DNA from: Rheinheimera pacifica
GTDB taxonomy: Bacteria; Pseudomonadota; Gammaproteobacteria; Enterobacterales; Alteromonadaceae
Assembly (NCBI RefSeq): GCF_900108485.1
Contig: NZ_FNXF01000001.1
Span: 372,001-436,000 of the forward strand
DNA: 64,000 nucleotides
Direction of reading: 5' to 3'
Positions 10,997 to 21,300 of the stretch are shown piece after piece (within the stretch, counting starts at the first letter, position 1; each line of letters starts with the position of its first letter). The position numbers and the translations under genes are program-made. The notes under the pieces are model-generated. The model did no database searches. It worked only from the letters and a program-made list of their open reading frames with translations, and was not told where the DNA came from.

Positions 10997-11411
10997 GCGT
11001 TTCCTCCATCAGGCCGGGGCTGTTGGCCCCAGCAGTTGTTGCATGCCCGCTGGCCGGCGGCGTTGGGGGTTTTAAGTCGGGGCTTTGCCTGCCGTTACGC
11101 AAGTCGCGGTATACTGCCGTACGCATTAACAACATCGCCGTTACCGGTGCAGTTAACATGACAAAAGCGGTGATCAATAGTTCATGAATAACAAGCCGTT
11201 GTTGCAGTACCGTGAAATACAACATGGACGCCAGCAAAAAACTGCCGGCACCAAAGGTGATGCTAATGGCGGGGCCGTGAATGCGCTGATAAAAATGTGG
11301 TAAGCGCAGCAAGCCTAAGGTACCTATCAGCGTAATAAGGCTGCCGCCTATCAGCAGCAGGACTACCGGTATGGCTAACCAGGGTGAAATATCCTCGGGA
11401 ATATTCATCAT
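10977..11411 (-). CDS. mrpG: MrpG/MnhG, Na+/H+ antiporter subunit G
   Basis: A 144-residue subunit with three membrane helices. It has the family block LITLIGTLGLLRLPHFYQRIHGP and a charged, proline-rich tail. The start ATG at 11411 overlaps the mrpF stop as ATGA. The longer frame to 11492 lies inside mrpF and is rejected. An alternative ATG follows immediately (MMNIPED). MrpG is needed for assembly of the multi-subunit antiporter. Confidence 0.92.
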   Translation of the reverse strand: MMNIPEDISPWLAIPVVLLLIGGSLITLIGTLGLLRLPHFYQRIHGPAISITFGAGSFLLASMLYFTVLQQRLVIHELLITAFVMLTAPVTAMLLMRTAVYRDLRNGRQSPDLKPPTPPASGHATTAGANSPGLMEETRDRNPE

Positions 11412-11686
11412 TCGATAATCTCGCCACGCATCAGAAATTTTGCCAGTGCTACAGATGACACAAAGCCGGTTAGTGCTATCAGCATGGCCCATTCAAAATA
11501 CACCAGGCTGGCAAAACTGATACCCAGCAACAGCGCAAACAACATGGCGCAGATCCACAGTGTATCCAGCGCCAGCACCCGGTCCTGTGCCGTGGGGCCT
11601 TTTAGCAGGCGCAGCATACACAGCAACATGGCCAGCACGATACAGAACTGGGAAAAATACAGCGCGATTTCCACTAGCAGTTTCAT
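11408..11686 (-). CDS. mrpF: MrpF/MnhF, Na+/H+ antiporter subunit F
   Basis: A 92-residue protein with three predicted helices and the conserved RLLKGPTAQDRVLALDTL segment (arginine and aspartate in the membrane region). It overlaps mrpE upstream and mrpG downstream by four bases each, which signals translational coupling in the antiporter operon. Confidence 0.92.
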   Translation of the reverse strand: MKLLVEIALYFSQFCIVLAMLLCMLRLLKGPTAQDRVLALDTLWICAMLFALLLGISFASLVYFEWAMLIALTGFVSSVALAKFLMRGEIIE

Positions 11687-12228
11687 GATGCCTCCCGGGC
11701 AAAAATAGCCATCAGCGGACTTTCATAGCGTTGTTTAATAGTGTCTATCCACCAGTTTTCGTCGTGCAAATCAAACACATGCAGCGACAATTCATGGGTG
11801 TCCTGCAGAATTTCTACCCATACCGTACCGGGGGTGCAGTTAATCAGGCAGGATAACACTGCCAGGCCGGTTGGGTCGCTTAAATCCAGCGGCACTTTAA
11901 TAAACTGCGAATTAAGGTTATCAGCTTTGCGAAACAAAATAATCCGGCTGACATTAAAGCAAGAGCGGATAATTTCCAGCAAAGCCCAGCTAAATAAGCG
12001 CAATATGGCCGCTGGTTTGCCTATGTGTGCTTTAAATGGCTGCAGAGGTGCGGTCAGTAACGGCGCGGCAATAGCCAGAGCACTGCCAAGTAACAGGTGG
12101 GCCGGTTCCAGTGTCTGATTCAGCATTAACCATAACAGCAGCAGGGCCAGTGATAATAACGGCGAGGGCAGCCAGCGGGTTATAAGCCTGCGGGTCATAA
12201 GCCTGTGAGTCATAAGCCTGTGAGTCAT
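11683..12228 (-). CDS. mrpE: MrpE/MnhE, Na+/H+ antiporter subunit E
   Basis: A 181-residue subunit with N-terminal helices and a C-terminal soluble part carrying SCLINCTPGTVWVEI, the MnhE signature. The N-terminus is unusual: MTHRL, MTHRL, MTRRL and ITRWL, encoded by a 15-base tandem repeat, so three in-frame ATGs occur in a row. AGGAGGG lies seven bases before the first ATG, which I take as the start. It overlaps the mrpD stop as ATGA. Ordinary MnhE proteins begin near the WLPSPLLSL segment. Confidence 0.92.
   Translation of the reverse strand: MTHRLMTHRLMTRRLITRWLPSPLLSLALLLLWLMLNQTLEPAHLLLGSALAIAAPLLTAPLQPFKAHIGKPAAILRLFSWALLEIIRSCFNVSRIILFRKADNLNSQFIKVPLDLSDPTGLAVLSCLINCTPGTVWVEILQDTHELSLHVFDLHDENWWIDTIKQRYESPLMAIFAREAS
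12169..12228 (-). repeat. 15-base tandem repeat at the start of mrpE
   Basis: Two identical units ATGACTCACAGGCTT, then ATGACCCGCAGGCTT, then a decayed unit beginning ATAACCCGCTGG. The unit is a multiple of three, so copy-number change would add or remove MTHRL blocks in frame without disrupting the gene. Confidence 0.9.
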
Positions 12229-13835
12229 AGTCCCTCCTGGGTTGTAACAACCGGATGTTGTAACACCCGTTCGATATAAGCCGGTGTTTGTTGTAAATCG
12301 GTGCTGACACGGTCCAGCAGGTTAAACAGGGGGCCCGCAATAAATACCATGCTGACACCCAGCAGCAGTATTGCCAGTATTGGCAGAGCTTCTGTCGGGT
12401 GCAGCCGCAGCGGTACGCTGTTGTATAAGGTCCAGAACGTACGCACGCCAAAGCGCATCAGCGCAATAATGGCGCTAAGGCCCGCTACCAGCAGCAAAGC
12501 CAGCATAAGCCAGCGTATCCACAAAGGGGCATGTACAGCACTGCTGTCCAGTAAGCCATGTAAGATACTGAATTTGGCAACAAAGCCCGATAACGGCGGT
12601 AAGCCAGCCATAATTAACGCGCAGGCCGCAAAAGCCAGGCCAAGAAATGCCATCGCCGCCGGTATCACCACACCGGCGCTTTGCTGGGTATCTTCTTCTA
12701 CGGCAAAGGCCTCCATACTCAGTGCCAGCACACTGGCTGCCGGGGTGTAAATGCGATCTGTCAGTTCAGTCAGCATAATAAAGGCGGCCACCGCCAGTGT
12801 GGAGCTGATCAGATAAAACAGCGCTGAGCTAAGCAGCGCAGCGTCACCATAGCCAATAAGTGCCAGCAAGGTGCCTGACGAAATTACTGCGCTAAAACTG
12901 GCGATGCGGCGTGGTTCCTGGCTGGCCAGTAAACCGATAGCGCCAAATGCCAGCGTTAACAAACCACCACACAGCAAAACCGAACCGCCAAAACCGGCTG
13001 AAGCTCCGGCATGTTCTGAAAACAGTAGCCACCACAGCCGTAAAATAACGTATACCCCCACTTTGGTTAGTAGTACCAACATGGCAGCAATCGGGGCACA
13101 GGCGGCTGAATAAGTAACAGGTAACCAGAAACCCAGCGGCCACATAGCACTTTTGGTTAAAAATGCCACCGCCAGAATGGCAGCACCGGTTTGCAGAATA
13201 AAACGGTCTGTGCTGTCCAGCGTGGCAATTTTTAATGCCAGATCAGCAAAGTTCAGGGTGCCGGTGGCAGCATATACCAGTGCAATCCCAATCAGGAAAA
13301 ACAGTGAGGCAACCAGGTTCACCACAATATACTGCATACCGGCCCGAATACGGCTGATATTATAACCATGCAGCAGCAAGCCGTATGATGCGGCCAGCAT
13401 TACTTCAAAAAAGACAAACAGGTTAAATAAGTCAGCCGTTAAAATCGCACCGTTAATGCCCATTAACAGTAGCTGGAACAAGGTATGAAAGTGCACACCG
13501 GTTTTAGACCAGCGGCTGTAAGAAAATACCAGCGTAGCCGTACCTAGGGTGGCGGTTAGCAGTAGCATAACGGCAGCCAGCCGATCTGCCACCAGCACTA
13601 TACCAAAAGGGGCAGACCAGTTAGCAGCCAGATATACTGCCATGTCGGCAGGCCACAGGCCGCTCTCGGCCTGCATCAGCAACTGGATTGCTGTTAACAG
13701 CATCACAGCGGTGCTAAACAGGTTAATTAAAAACTTCAGCCGGTGATGGCGTTCATTAATAAATACCATCACTGCACCGGCCAGCAGCGGCAATAGTATT
13801 GGCAGCATCATTAAATGCGGGTTCAGATACATCAT
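12225..13835 (-). CDS. mrpD: MrpD/MnhD, Na+/H+ antiporter subunit D
   Basis: A 536-residue protein with about 14 membrane helices, homologous to the proton-pumping subunits NuoM/NuoN of complex I. Visible landmarks are the conserved Glu/Lys membrane positions around FFEVMLAASYGLLLHG, LTKSAMWPLGFWLP and AGLPPLSGFVAKF. In Mrp complexes MrpA and MrpD form the ion-translocating core. The ATG at 13835 overlaps the mrpC stop. Confidence 0.94.
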   Translation of the reverse strand: MMYLNPHLMMLPILLPLLAGAVMVFINERHHRLKFLINLFSTAVMLLTAIQLLMQAESGLWPADMAVYLAANWSAPFGIVLVADRLAAVMLLLTATLGTATLVFSYSRWSKTGVHFHTLFQLLLMGINGAILTADLFNLFVFFEVMLAASYGLLLHGYNISRIRAGMQYIVVNLVASLFFLIGIALVYAATGTLNFADLALKIATLDSTDRFILQTGAAILAVAFLTKSAMWPLGFWLPVTYSAACAPIAAMLVLLTKVGVYVILRLWWLLFSEHAGASAGFGGSVLLCGGLLTLAFGAIGLLASQEPRRIASFSAVISSGTLLALIGYGDAALLSSALFYLISSTLAVAAFIMLTELTDRIYTPAASVLALSMEAFAVEEDTQQSAGVVIPAAMAFLGLAFAACALIMAGLPPLSGFVAKFSILHGLLDSSAVHAPLWIRWLMLALLLVAGLSAIIALMRFGVRTFWTLYNSVPLRLHPTEALPILAILLLGVSMVFIAGPLFNLLDRVSTDLQQTPAYIERVLQHPVVTTQEGL

Positions 13836-14182
13836 TCTGCTGAGTCCCGTTCTTTGCCATCAACGTGGTCGGTGCCGGTAAGCCCGCGGGAGCCCAGCAA
13901 CACCACCAGATAAAGTGCGGTAGTGGCAAAGCCAATAACAATAGCGGTAAGCACCAGAGCCTGCGGTAACGGGTCGGCATACTGCGAAGGGTCTATCAGC
14001 TCGCCCTGTACAATTAAAGGTGGTTTATTTACCGACAAGCGGCCGGTAATAAAAATAAACAGGTTAACCGCATAAGACAGCAGCAATAGGCCGGTAATCA
14101 CCTGAAAGCTGCGCGGGCGCAGAATAAGCCAGATGCCAGAGCCAAACAGCACGCCGATAGATAAAGCAATGGTTAACTCCAT
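13832..14182 (-). CDS. mrpC: MrpC/MnhC, Na+/H+ antiporter subunit C
   Basis: A 116-residue, three-helix protein homologous to NuoK. The segments LLLSYAVNLFIFITGRL and DPLPQALVLTAIVIGFATTAL are typical. The ATG at 14182 shares one base with the mrpAB stop (TAATG) and the gene overlaps mrpD by four bases. Confidence 0.93.
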   Translation of the reverse strand: MELTIALSIGVLFGSGIWLILRPRSFQVITGLLLLSYAVNLFIFITGRLSVNKPPLIVQGELIDPSQYADPLPQALVLTAIVIGFATTALYLVVLLGSRGLTGTDHVDGKERDSAE

Positions 14183-17088
14183 TAACGGATCTCCCTGCTG
14201 GTTGTGGCGTTGTTTTCTACCGGTGCGCCCGGCACACGGTGGCTACGCACAGACTGGTGCGCCAGCGCTATCAGGATCAGCATGGTGGTGCCGACCACGA
14301 CGGCAAACACACCCAGATCAAAAATAAAGGCACTGGGCAGATGTATTTCACTCAGCAGCGGCAAGGTTAAATGCGCGGTATGGGTGGTAAGAAACGGATA
14401 ACCAAATGCCAGCGAACCCAAACCGGTAAAACAGGCCAGGCCAATACCCACCGCAATCCAGCGATGCGGGTTAAGCTTAAGGCGTGATTCAATCCACACT
14501 GTACCGGCCAACATATACTGAATAATCATCCCGACAGCGAAAACCAAACCGGCAATAAAACCGCCGCCGGGTAAGTTATGGCCGCGCATAAAGAAATAAG
14601 CTGCGCTGATGCCAATTACCGGCAGTAACAGCCGCAGGTAAATACCGGGGATCAGCAAATAGCCGCTGTTGGCTTGCTCTGCCGGTGTTTGCCGGCTGGC
14701 CGGGTCGACCTGATTCGCTTGCTGCGCTGGTATGCCGATGCTCTCTGGCGCCGGGCGAAACCGCCGCAGCAGCGCATACACGGTAAGTGCCACTATGCTT
14801 AGCACGGTAATTTCACCCAGGGTGTCGAAGTTGCGAAAATCAACCAGCAGTACATTCACCACGTTGGTGCCACCGCCACCGGGTACGGCGTTGTCGAGAA
14901 AGAAGTTACTAATGGTAAAGTTAGCCGGGTGTAATAGCACAAAGTAGCTGATCACAAACATTACACTACCGGCAATAATGGCAATAACCAGATCGCGGCT
15001 GCGGCGCAATTTGTCACGGCTGCTGGCCACCAGGTTCATTTTGCGGGCTGAAATCCTTGATGGCAACCAGCGCAGGCCCAGCAACAGCAGTACCGTGGTC
15101 ACGGTTTCTACCATTAATTGGGTCAGGGCTAAATCAGGGGCTGACAGCCATAAAAATGTCAGGCTGGTAACAATGCCGGTGCCGCCCACCAGCATTAAGG
15201 CTGCCAGCCGGTGGTACTTAGCCTGCCAGGCGGCACAAACCGCGCAGGTACAACCTATCAGCCAAAGCAGTGCGAAAGGCAGATTAAAATTTTCAACAGA
15301 CCAGGCGTGGGTAAAATCCGGCATGGCCTGCAGCATCAGCGCCGAGGCAAATAACCCGGCCAGCACCAGCAACAACAGCTGCGGCTGTAGCCGCCGGCTG
15401 CTAAACAGCCGCTCCAGTCTTGCTGCCGATGACGCCAGTATTAACATACTGCTTTCGTAAGCTTGCTTGCCGTTAAAACGATACAACACTGGAATATGCG
15501 CACTTTGCAGCAAGTTAAACCGGTATTTCAGCACCTTAAACAGCAGTATGCCCAAAGCAAAAGCCAGCACGCTCATCACAAGCGGCGCATTTATGCCATG
15601 CCATATGGCCAGGTTGTAATCGGGCAGGCGCTCGCCCAGCACTGAGGCGGCAGCGGTTTGCAACGGTACACCAATGCTCAGCTGTGGTGCCACGCCGACA
15701 ATCAGGCAGCACAATACTAACAACTCAACCGGAAACCGCATCCAGCGCGGTGGCTCGTGCGGCTGTTTGGGTAAAGCCGTTGCTTTGGCGCCAAAAAACA
15801 CGCTGATAAAACGCATAGAATAAGCGACACCAAAAACACCCATTAGCACCGCAGCAGCAGACATCCACCAGTTAGAACTGGGCCCCACCTGCAGTGCCTC
15901 GGCAAAAAACATTTCTTTTGATAAAAAGCCGTTTAATAGCGGTACGCCCGCCATCGCGGCGCTGGCAACAATCGCCAGCGTAGCCGTGTAGGGCATTAAG
16001 CGCGATAACCCGGATAATTTTCGCATGTCACGGGTGCCGGATTCGTGGTCGATAATACCCACAGCCATAAACAGCGAGGCTTTAAAAATGGCGTGGTTAA
16101 GGGTGTGAAAAATAGCGGCTACCATTGCCAGCGGCGTACCTATGCCAAGCAGGCAGGTAATCAGGCCTAAATGGCTGATAGTAGAGTAAGCCAGCAAGCC
16201 TTTTAAATCATGCTGAAAAATAGCCAGATAGGCGCCAATCAGCATAGTACAGACACCGGCGGTGCCGATGATCCAGGTCCATTCCGGCGTACCGGCCAGT
16301 ACCGGCCATAACCGCATTAACAGAAAAATACCGGCTTTTACCATTGTTGCCGAGTGCAGGTAAGCTGATACCGGTGTCGGTGCGGCCATCGCATGCGGTA
16401 ACCAGAAATGAAACGGGAATTGCGCGCTTTTGGTCAGGGCACCCAGTGCAATCAGTACCAGCGCCGGTAAATAAGCCTGATGGGCGCGAATAATATCGGC
16501 AGAAGCCAGCACAGCATCTAAATCATAGCTGCCGGCAATATAGCCCAGTAACAACACACCGGCCAGTAAACACAGGCCGCCAATCGAGGTTACGGTAAAG
16601 GCCATCCGCGCGCCGCGGCGGGCATCGGCACGGTGGTGCCAATAACCAATCAGTAAAAACGAGGTCAGGCTGGTGAGCTCCCAAAACATCACCAGCTGGA
16701 TCAGATTGCCGGAAATCACCACACCTTGCATCGCGCCCATAAAGGCCAGCAAAAAGGCGAAAAAGCGCGGTACCGGATCTTTGGGCGACATATAGTAGCG
16801 GGCATACAGCACCACCAGCAGACAAATACCCTGAATAAGCACCGAGAACAGCCAGGCCAGGCCGTCCATGCGTAATACCAGGTTAAGGTCGAACATGGGC
16901 AACCAGGCCAGCTGATGTTTGATAACAATACCGCTACTAACTTCCGGGTACAGGCTAAGTGTTAATAGCAAGCCGCATAACGCAATAAACGCAGCAAACC
17001 AGGCTTCACGGTTACGCGCATACGCAGGCATGCAGGCCGCAATAACACAACCGGAAAAAGGCAACAGAAGCAGCAGAAGTAGCGTCAT
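14182..17088 (-). CDS. mrpA: MrpAB, fused antiporter subunits A and B
   Basis: A 968-residue membrane protein. Residues 1 to about 780 are MrpA, homologous to NuoL, with FWELTSLTSFLLIGYWHH, LTKSAQFPFHFWLPHAM and ATPVSAYLHSATMVKAGIF-type blocks. The last 150 residues are a MrpB (MnhB) domain: RGHNLPGGGFIAGLVFA. Such A-B fusions characterise the group II operons (pha/mrp of Proteobacteria). The start ATG at 17088 follows CGGAGAA. As first gene it carries the operon promoter upstream. The complex exchanges cytoplasmic Na+ for H+, for pH and salt tolerance. Confidence 0.94.
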   Translation of the reverse strand: MTLLLLLLLPFSGCVIAACMPAYARNREAWFAAFIALCGLLLTLSLYPEVSSGIVIKHQLAWLPMFDLNLVLRMDGLAWLFSVLIQGICLLVVLYARYYMSPKDPVPRFFAFLLAFMGAMQGVVISGNLIQLVMFWELTSLTSFLLIGYWHHRADARRGARMAFTVTSIGGLCLLAGVLLLGYIAGSYDLDAVLASADIIRAHQAYLPALVLIALGALTKSAQFPFHFWLPHAMAAPTPVSAYLHSATMVKAGIFLLMRLWPVLAGTPEWTWIIGTAGVCTMLIGAYLAIFQHDLKGLLAYSTISHLGLITCLLGIGTPLAMVAAIFHTLNHAIFKASLFMAVGIIDHESGTRDMRKLSGLSRLMPYTATLAIVASAAMAGVPLLNGFLSKEMFFAEALQVGPSSNWWMSAAAVLMGVFGVAYSMRFISVFFGAKATALPKQPHEPPRWMRFPVELLVLCCLIVGVAPQLSIGVPLQTAAASVLGERLPDYNLAIWHGINAPLVMSVLAFALGILLFKVLKYRFNLLQSAHIPVLYRFNGKQAYESSMLILASSAARLERLFSSRRLQPQLLLLVLAGLFASALMLQAMPDFTHAWSVENFNLPFALLWLIGCTCAVCAAWQAKYHRLAALMLVGGTGIVTSLTFLWLSAPDLALTQLMVETVTTVLLLLGLRWLPSRISARKMNLVASSRDKLRRSRDLVIAIIAGSVMFVISYFVLLHPANFTISNFFLDNAVPGGGGTNVVNVLLVDFRNFDTLGEITVLSIVALTVYALLRRFRPAPESIGIPAQQANQVDPASRQTPAEQANSGYLLIPGIYLRLLLPVIGISAAYFFMRGHNLPGGGFIAGLVFAVGMIIQYMLAGTVWIESRLKLNPHRWIAVGIGLACFTGLGSLAFGYPFLTTHTAHLTLPLLSEIHLPSAFIFDLGVFAVVVGTTMLILIALAHQSVRSHRVPGAPVENNATTSREIR

Positions 17089-17415
17089 AGTTCTCCGAAA
17101 TCAATAATACGCCGGGGTGCAGGGCGTATGAGGCTGAGTAATGAGTCCGGTACAACAGCCATAGGATCGGGAGATAGCAGAAGGTGTTGTTATTTAGCCG
17201 GGTTTTGTCAGGGTAAATTGCATAAAGTTGTTGTTTTTATTAGTCATGCCGCAGCGATTATATTCAGCGCTGTCTGATGGGTCAACCAGACGCAGGATAG
17301 CACAAGCTGTTTATTACAGCGGTGTGGTTATTTAATTTATTGCAGGTTATTGAAGGCCACTCCAATAGGCGGCTTGGGAAGCGTGGCCTGCAGTAGGTGG
17401 GGGCCAGTGAGGGGG
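17089..17415. other. Intergenic region upstream of the mrp operon
   Basis: This 327-base gap lies between fpr (stop at 17416) and mrpA, both leftward. It must hold the mrp promoter. At 17107-17129 a perfect 7-bp inverted repeat (ATACGCC/GGCGTAT, nine-base loop) would form a hairpin in the mRNA leader about 20 bases before the start codon. A GGCCAC/GTGGCC pair at about 17355-17390 could form a weak stem downstream of the upstream neighbour. No gene is seen. Confidence 0.5.
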
Positions 17416-18159
17416 TTATTTCCAGTATTGTTCAACGGTAATATTACCCGGATCGCGGCGCAGGTTTTTCTTCAGGCCCATGCTTTGTAACAGATCTTTA
17501 GTATCGGTAATCATTTGCGGGTTGCCACACAACATAACCTGCGAGCGTTCATTCAACGCTTGCTTGCATGAGCGCTGTAATTCACCCGTTTGTATCAGCT
17601 GTGGCAGGCGTTTATCTAACGCGCCTGCCATTGCCTCGCGGGTTACCACAGGTTGATAATGCAACTGGTTTGGGTACTGGTGCTGCCAGTGCTGAATGTA
17701 ATCGCGATACGCTAAATCGGCGATGGTGCGCACAGTATGTACCAGCACGATATGCTTAAAACGCTGCCACAGCGTATGAGTGCCCAGCATCGATAAATAG
17801 GGTCCGATGCCGGTGCCGCTGGAAATCAACCACAGGTTATCGCCGTCCGGCACTTCGTCCAGAATAAAAAAGCCCGATGCCGGCTGGCTGACATCCAGTT
17901 TGTCGCCCATTTTCAGTTGCTGTAACAGCGGCGACAGCAGGCCGTCGGCCACAGTGCTGACTAAAAATTCTGCTTCGCTGCTGCCTGGGCTGTTGACCAG
18001 CGAGTAAGCTCGCTGCACCCGGCCATCCGGGGTATCGATGGCCAGCCGGACAAACTGGCCGGCAATAAAGTTAAACGGCGGAGTTTGCACCTTAATGCTG
18101 AACAGGTTGGCGTGCCAGTGATGATTCGCTGTTACCGTGCCGCTAAGCCATTGCGCCAT
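17416..18159 (-). CDS. fpr: Fpr, ferredoxin/flavodoxin-NADP+ reductase
   Basis: A 247-residue flavoprotein close to E. coli Fpr along its length. The FAD-binding motif is RVQRAYSLVNSP, the NADP-binding region begins SSGTGIGPYLSML, and VMLCGNPQMI follows. The C-terminus ends EQYWK as in E. coli (HYW), so the terminal aromatic stacks on the flavin. It passes electrons between NADPH and ferredoxin or flavodoxin. A second, different reductase lies at 56827. Confidence 0.93.
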   Translation of the reverse strand: MAQWLSGTVTANHHWHANLFSIKVQTPPFNFIAGQFVRLAIDTPDGRVQRAYSLVNSPGSSEAEFLVSTVADGLLSPLLQQLKMGDKLDVSQPASGFFILDEVPDGDNLWLISSGTGIGPYLSMLGTHTLWQRFKHIVLVHTVRTIADLAYRDYIQHWQHQYPNQLHYQPVVTREAMAGALDKRLPQLIQTGELQRSCKQALNERSQVMLCGNPQMITDTKDLLQSMGLKKNLRRDPGNITVEQYWK

Positions 18160-18323
18160 AATTAGTTTCCTTAAATTCAGCCCTGCCTTAGCCTAGCTAA
18201 CAACAGGGGGTTACTCAAATAACTTTTTGTTTGCCGGCACGCTGTTGGTGTATGCAAAACCGCTAAACTAATGCTGCGCTGCATGCTATGTTATTGCCAA
18301 TTTTTAATAGCGCAGCAGTTACT

Positions 18324-21300
18324 ATGAGCAGCACCTTTTTCTTCGGCGAATGGCAGGTTGAGCCTGCAGCCAATACATTACGTCGTGGCAAGCAGCTGCA
18401 GCAGCTTGAACCCAAGGCCATGGATGTACTGGTATTGTTATGTCAGCACAGCGGTGAAGTGCTCAGCAGTGATGATATTGTCAGCCGGTGCTGGCCCGAT
18501 ACAGACACCGGCGATAACCCGCTGCATAAAACCATTAACCAGCTGCGCCGGGCGCTGGGTGATACGGCTACCAGCTCCAGTTATATTGAAACCATTCGTA
18601 AACGTGGTTACCGCACCCTCGCAGAGGTGCGTTTTCCGCTGGGGCAGGAGCAAAGTGCCCAACCGCAAAGCTGGCAGGGCGGTTCACCATTTCCGGGCTT
18701 ACAGGCCTACGACGCACGTTACGCTAAAGTGTTTTTTGGCCGTGGGGCGCAAATTGACACCTTATTACAACGTATAGCGCAGCAGGTGCAGTATGGCCGG
18801 GCATTTTGTTTACTGCTTGGCCCCAGTGGCAGTGGTAAGTCGTCATTAATTAATGCCGGTGTTATGCCCAACCTGATGCAAAGTGGTGGTTACAACGGCA
18901 TCCAGGTAATGGACTGCACCAGCCTGGATTTAGCCGACGTCGCGCAGCAACAGTTATTTAGCAGCCTGGCCAGCGCATTACTGGACTGGGAGCAAGCCGG
19001 CACACCGGTGTTTGCCGGTGAAAGTGCCGACAGCCTGGCGCAGCGGCTGTTACAAAGCCCGGAGCAGGTGATCCAGCAGTGCCATACCGTGCTGACGCAG
19101 CAAAGCCAGACCCGACAGCGCTTTGCGTTGTTTGTTGACCGGTTGGAAGTGCTGTTGTCATCCCCCCTGTTTAGCTCTGATGAACGCAAAACCTTTGTTG
19201 ATTTACTCGAGCAGTTTGCCAATTCCGGCGCAGTATTGGTGTTAAGCGCCTGTCGCAATGAATTTTATCCCTCCCTGGTGGCTTACCCGAATTTGATGGC
19301 GGGCAAAGGCCGCGGTGCGCATTTCGATTTGGCCCCACCGGGGCGTGCTGAGCTGTTGCAGATGATTCGCTTACCGGCGCTGGCGGCGAATTTAAGCTGG
19401 GACACCGATCCTGATACTGCCATACCACTGGATGAAATGCTGTGCAGCGAAGCGGCCAGTAACCCGGATGCGCTGCCGATGCTGCAGTACACCCTGCAGG
19501 AACTGTATTTGCAGCGCAGCAAAGATAACCGCTTGCTGGTGTCGGTATACAAAGCACTGGGCGGTATTGAAGGTGCCATTGGTAAAAATGCCGAACAAGC
19601 TATTAAAGGTTTAACCGCAGCGCAAAAGGCCAGCTTACCGCGGGTGTTGTCGTTACTGGTAACCCTGCGCGAAGACGAGCAAACCATTACCAGCCGCAGC
19701 GGCCGTGTGCAGCAACTGCAAACCGACGACGAGCGCATGCTGGTGCAAACGATGGTAGAAAACCGCTTGTTTGTGTCACACCTGCAAAACGGCGAGCCCT
19801 GCTTTAGCATCGCGCACGAAGCCCTGCTGCGGCGCTGGCCAAGGGCAACGGCCTGGATCACTGAGCACCACGACAGTTTAAGCGTTAAAAGCCGGTTGCA
19901 TCACTTAACCAACCGCTGGCAGGCCGAGAGTAAAAACAATGCTTATCTGCTGGCAGAAGGAAAACCGCTGCAAGAGGCTCTGTTGCTGGCAAACAACAGT
20001 TTATTTCAGCTTGATACAGAAGAAGCCGGCTTTATTCAGGCGTCAGCCAAAAAAGCCCGCATGCTGCGCTGGGGCCGGCGAATGACAGTGGCTCTGCTGT
20101 GTGTACTAACCTTTACCGCTGTAATTATGAGCATTAAAAGCTTTGAAGCCGAGCAGCAGGCACAGCAAAAGCGGCTGGCGGCGGAAAACCTGCTGGGTTT
20201 TATGGTGGGGGAGTTCGCCGATAAACTGCGCAGCATAGGCCGGATGGATTTACTCGATGGTATCAGCAATAAAGCACTGGAATATTTTAGTGATTTTTCT
20301 TCTGCCAACGATCATCTCACTGCCGAAGCCCGCTTTAAACATGGCCAAACCCTGGAAGCGATGGGCGAAGTGGCTTATTCACGTGGCAAAATCGACGAAG
20401 CTGTGGCGGCACTGCAAGCGGCCAGAGTTAAGCTGCTTTCAGTGTTGGCGGAGCAACCCGATAATTTAGAGTTATTAAAAACCTTAGGTGCTAATGCTTT
20501 CTGGCTGGCGCAAATTCAATATGATGCCAGTAACTGGCAGGCGGCGAAGCCAGAGTTTGAGCTGTATTACCAATACAGCGAGCGGATGTATCAGCTAGCA
20601 CCAGACGATTTAGACGCCATTATGGAGCTGTCTTATGCTACCAACTCATTAGGTTCGCTGGCGATGGAGCTGCAGCAGTTTGATGTAGCTCGCAAGAACT
20701 TTGAAGAGTCATTGCGACTTAAAGTATTAGCGCAAACAAAACAACCTGATAGCGGGCAACTGCTTGCCGATGTCGCCAATACTCTTTCCTGGTTGGCAAG
20801 TGCAACACTGGCTGGTGGCAATATGCATTTGGCTATTGAAATTCATCAGCAGTTGCAGGCTGAACTGGCAAATACTAAAGCAAAGCCCGAACCCTATTTA
20901 CTACATATCCTGTCAAGCAGCTATCAAATACTCGCAGATTTACTAAGTTACCAAGGCAAAATAGCTGAGGCTCAGATTGCATCCTCTTTGGGAGGACAGG
21001 CTCTATCTCAGGCAATAGAACAAGACCCTGAAAATAGTATATGGCAAAGAAATAAGCATTTTCTCAACTATCAGCAGTTTAGAATAAACGCAATCTCAAA
21101 TGCAGAGCAGGTTGTGCAGAAACTTACTTTACTGACTGACAGATTAAATGCGCAAAAAATGCTGCTCTCAAGCACCAACCATAAAGATATAATGGCCAGG
21201 CTTTGGCTTACGGCGGCAGAACAATTACAAGCGATAAGTCAATTTATGCCAAGTAAAAATTACGCCGATTTAGCTTATATTTCTTTCTCTGAACTTACTG

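Noticed and set aside
12301-12750. Rightward open frame of 149 codons inside mrpD
   Set aside because: Antisense shadow of a long, well-conserved membrane-protein gene; composition mirrors hydrophobic codons.
19283-19861. Leftward open frame of 192 codons inside the STAND regulator
   Set aside because: Antisense to the NTPase coding sequence, with low-complexity Ser/Arg/Cys content typical of shadows.
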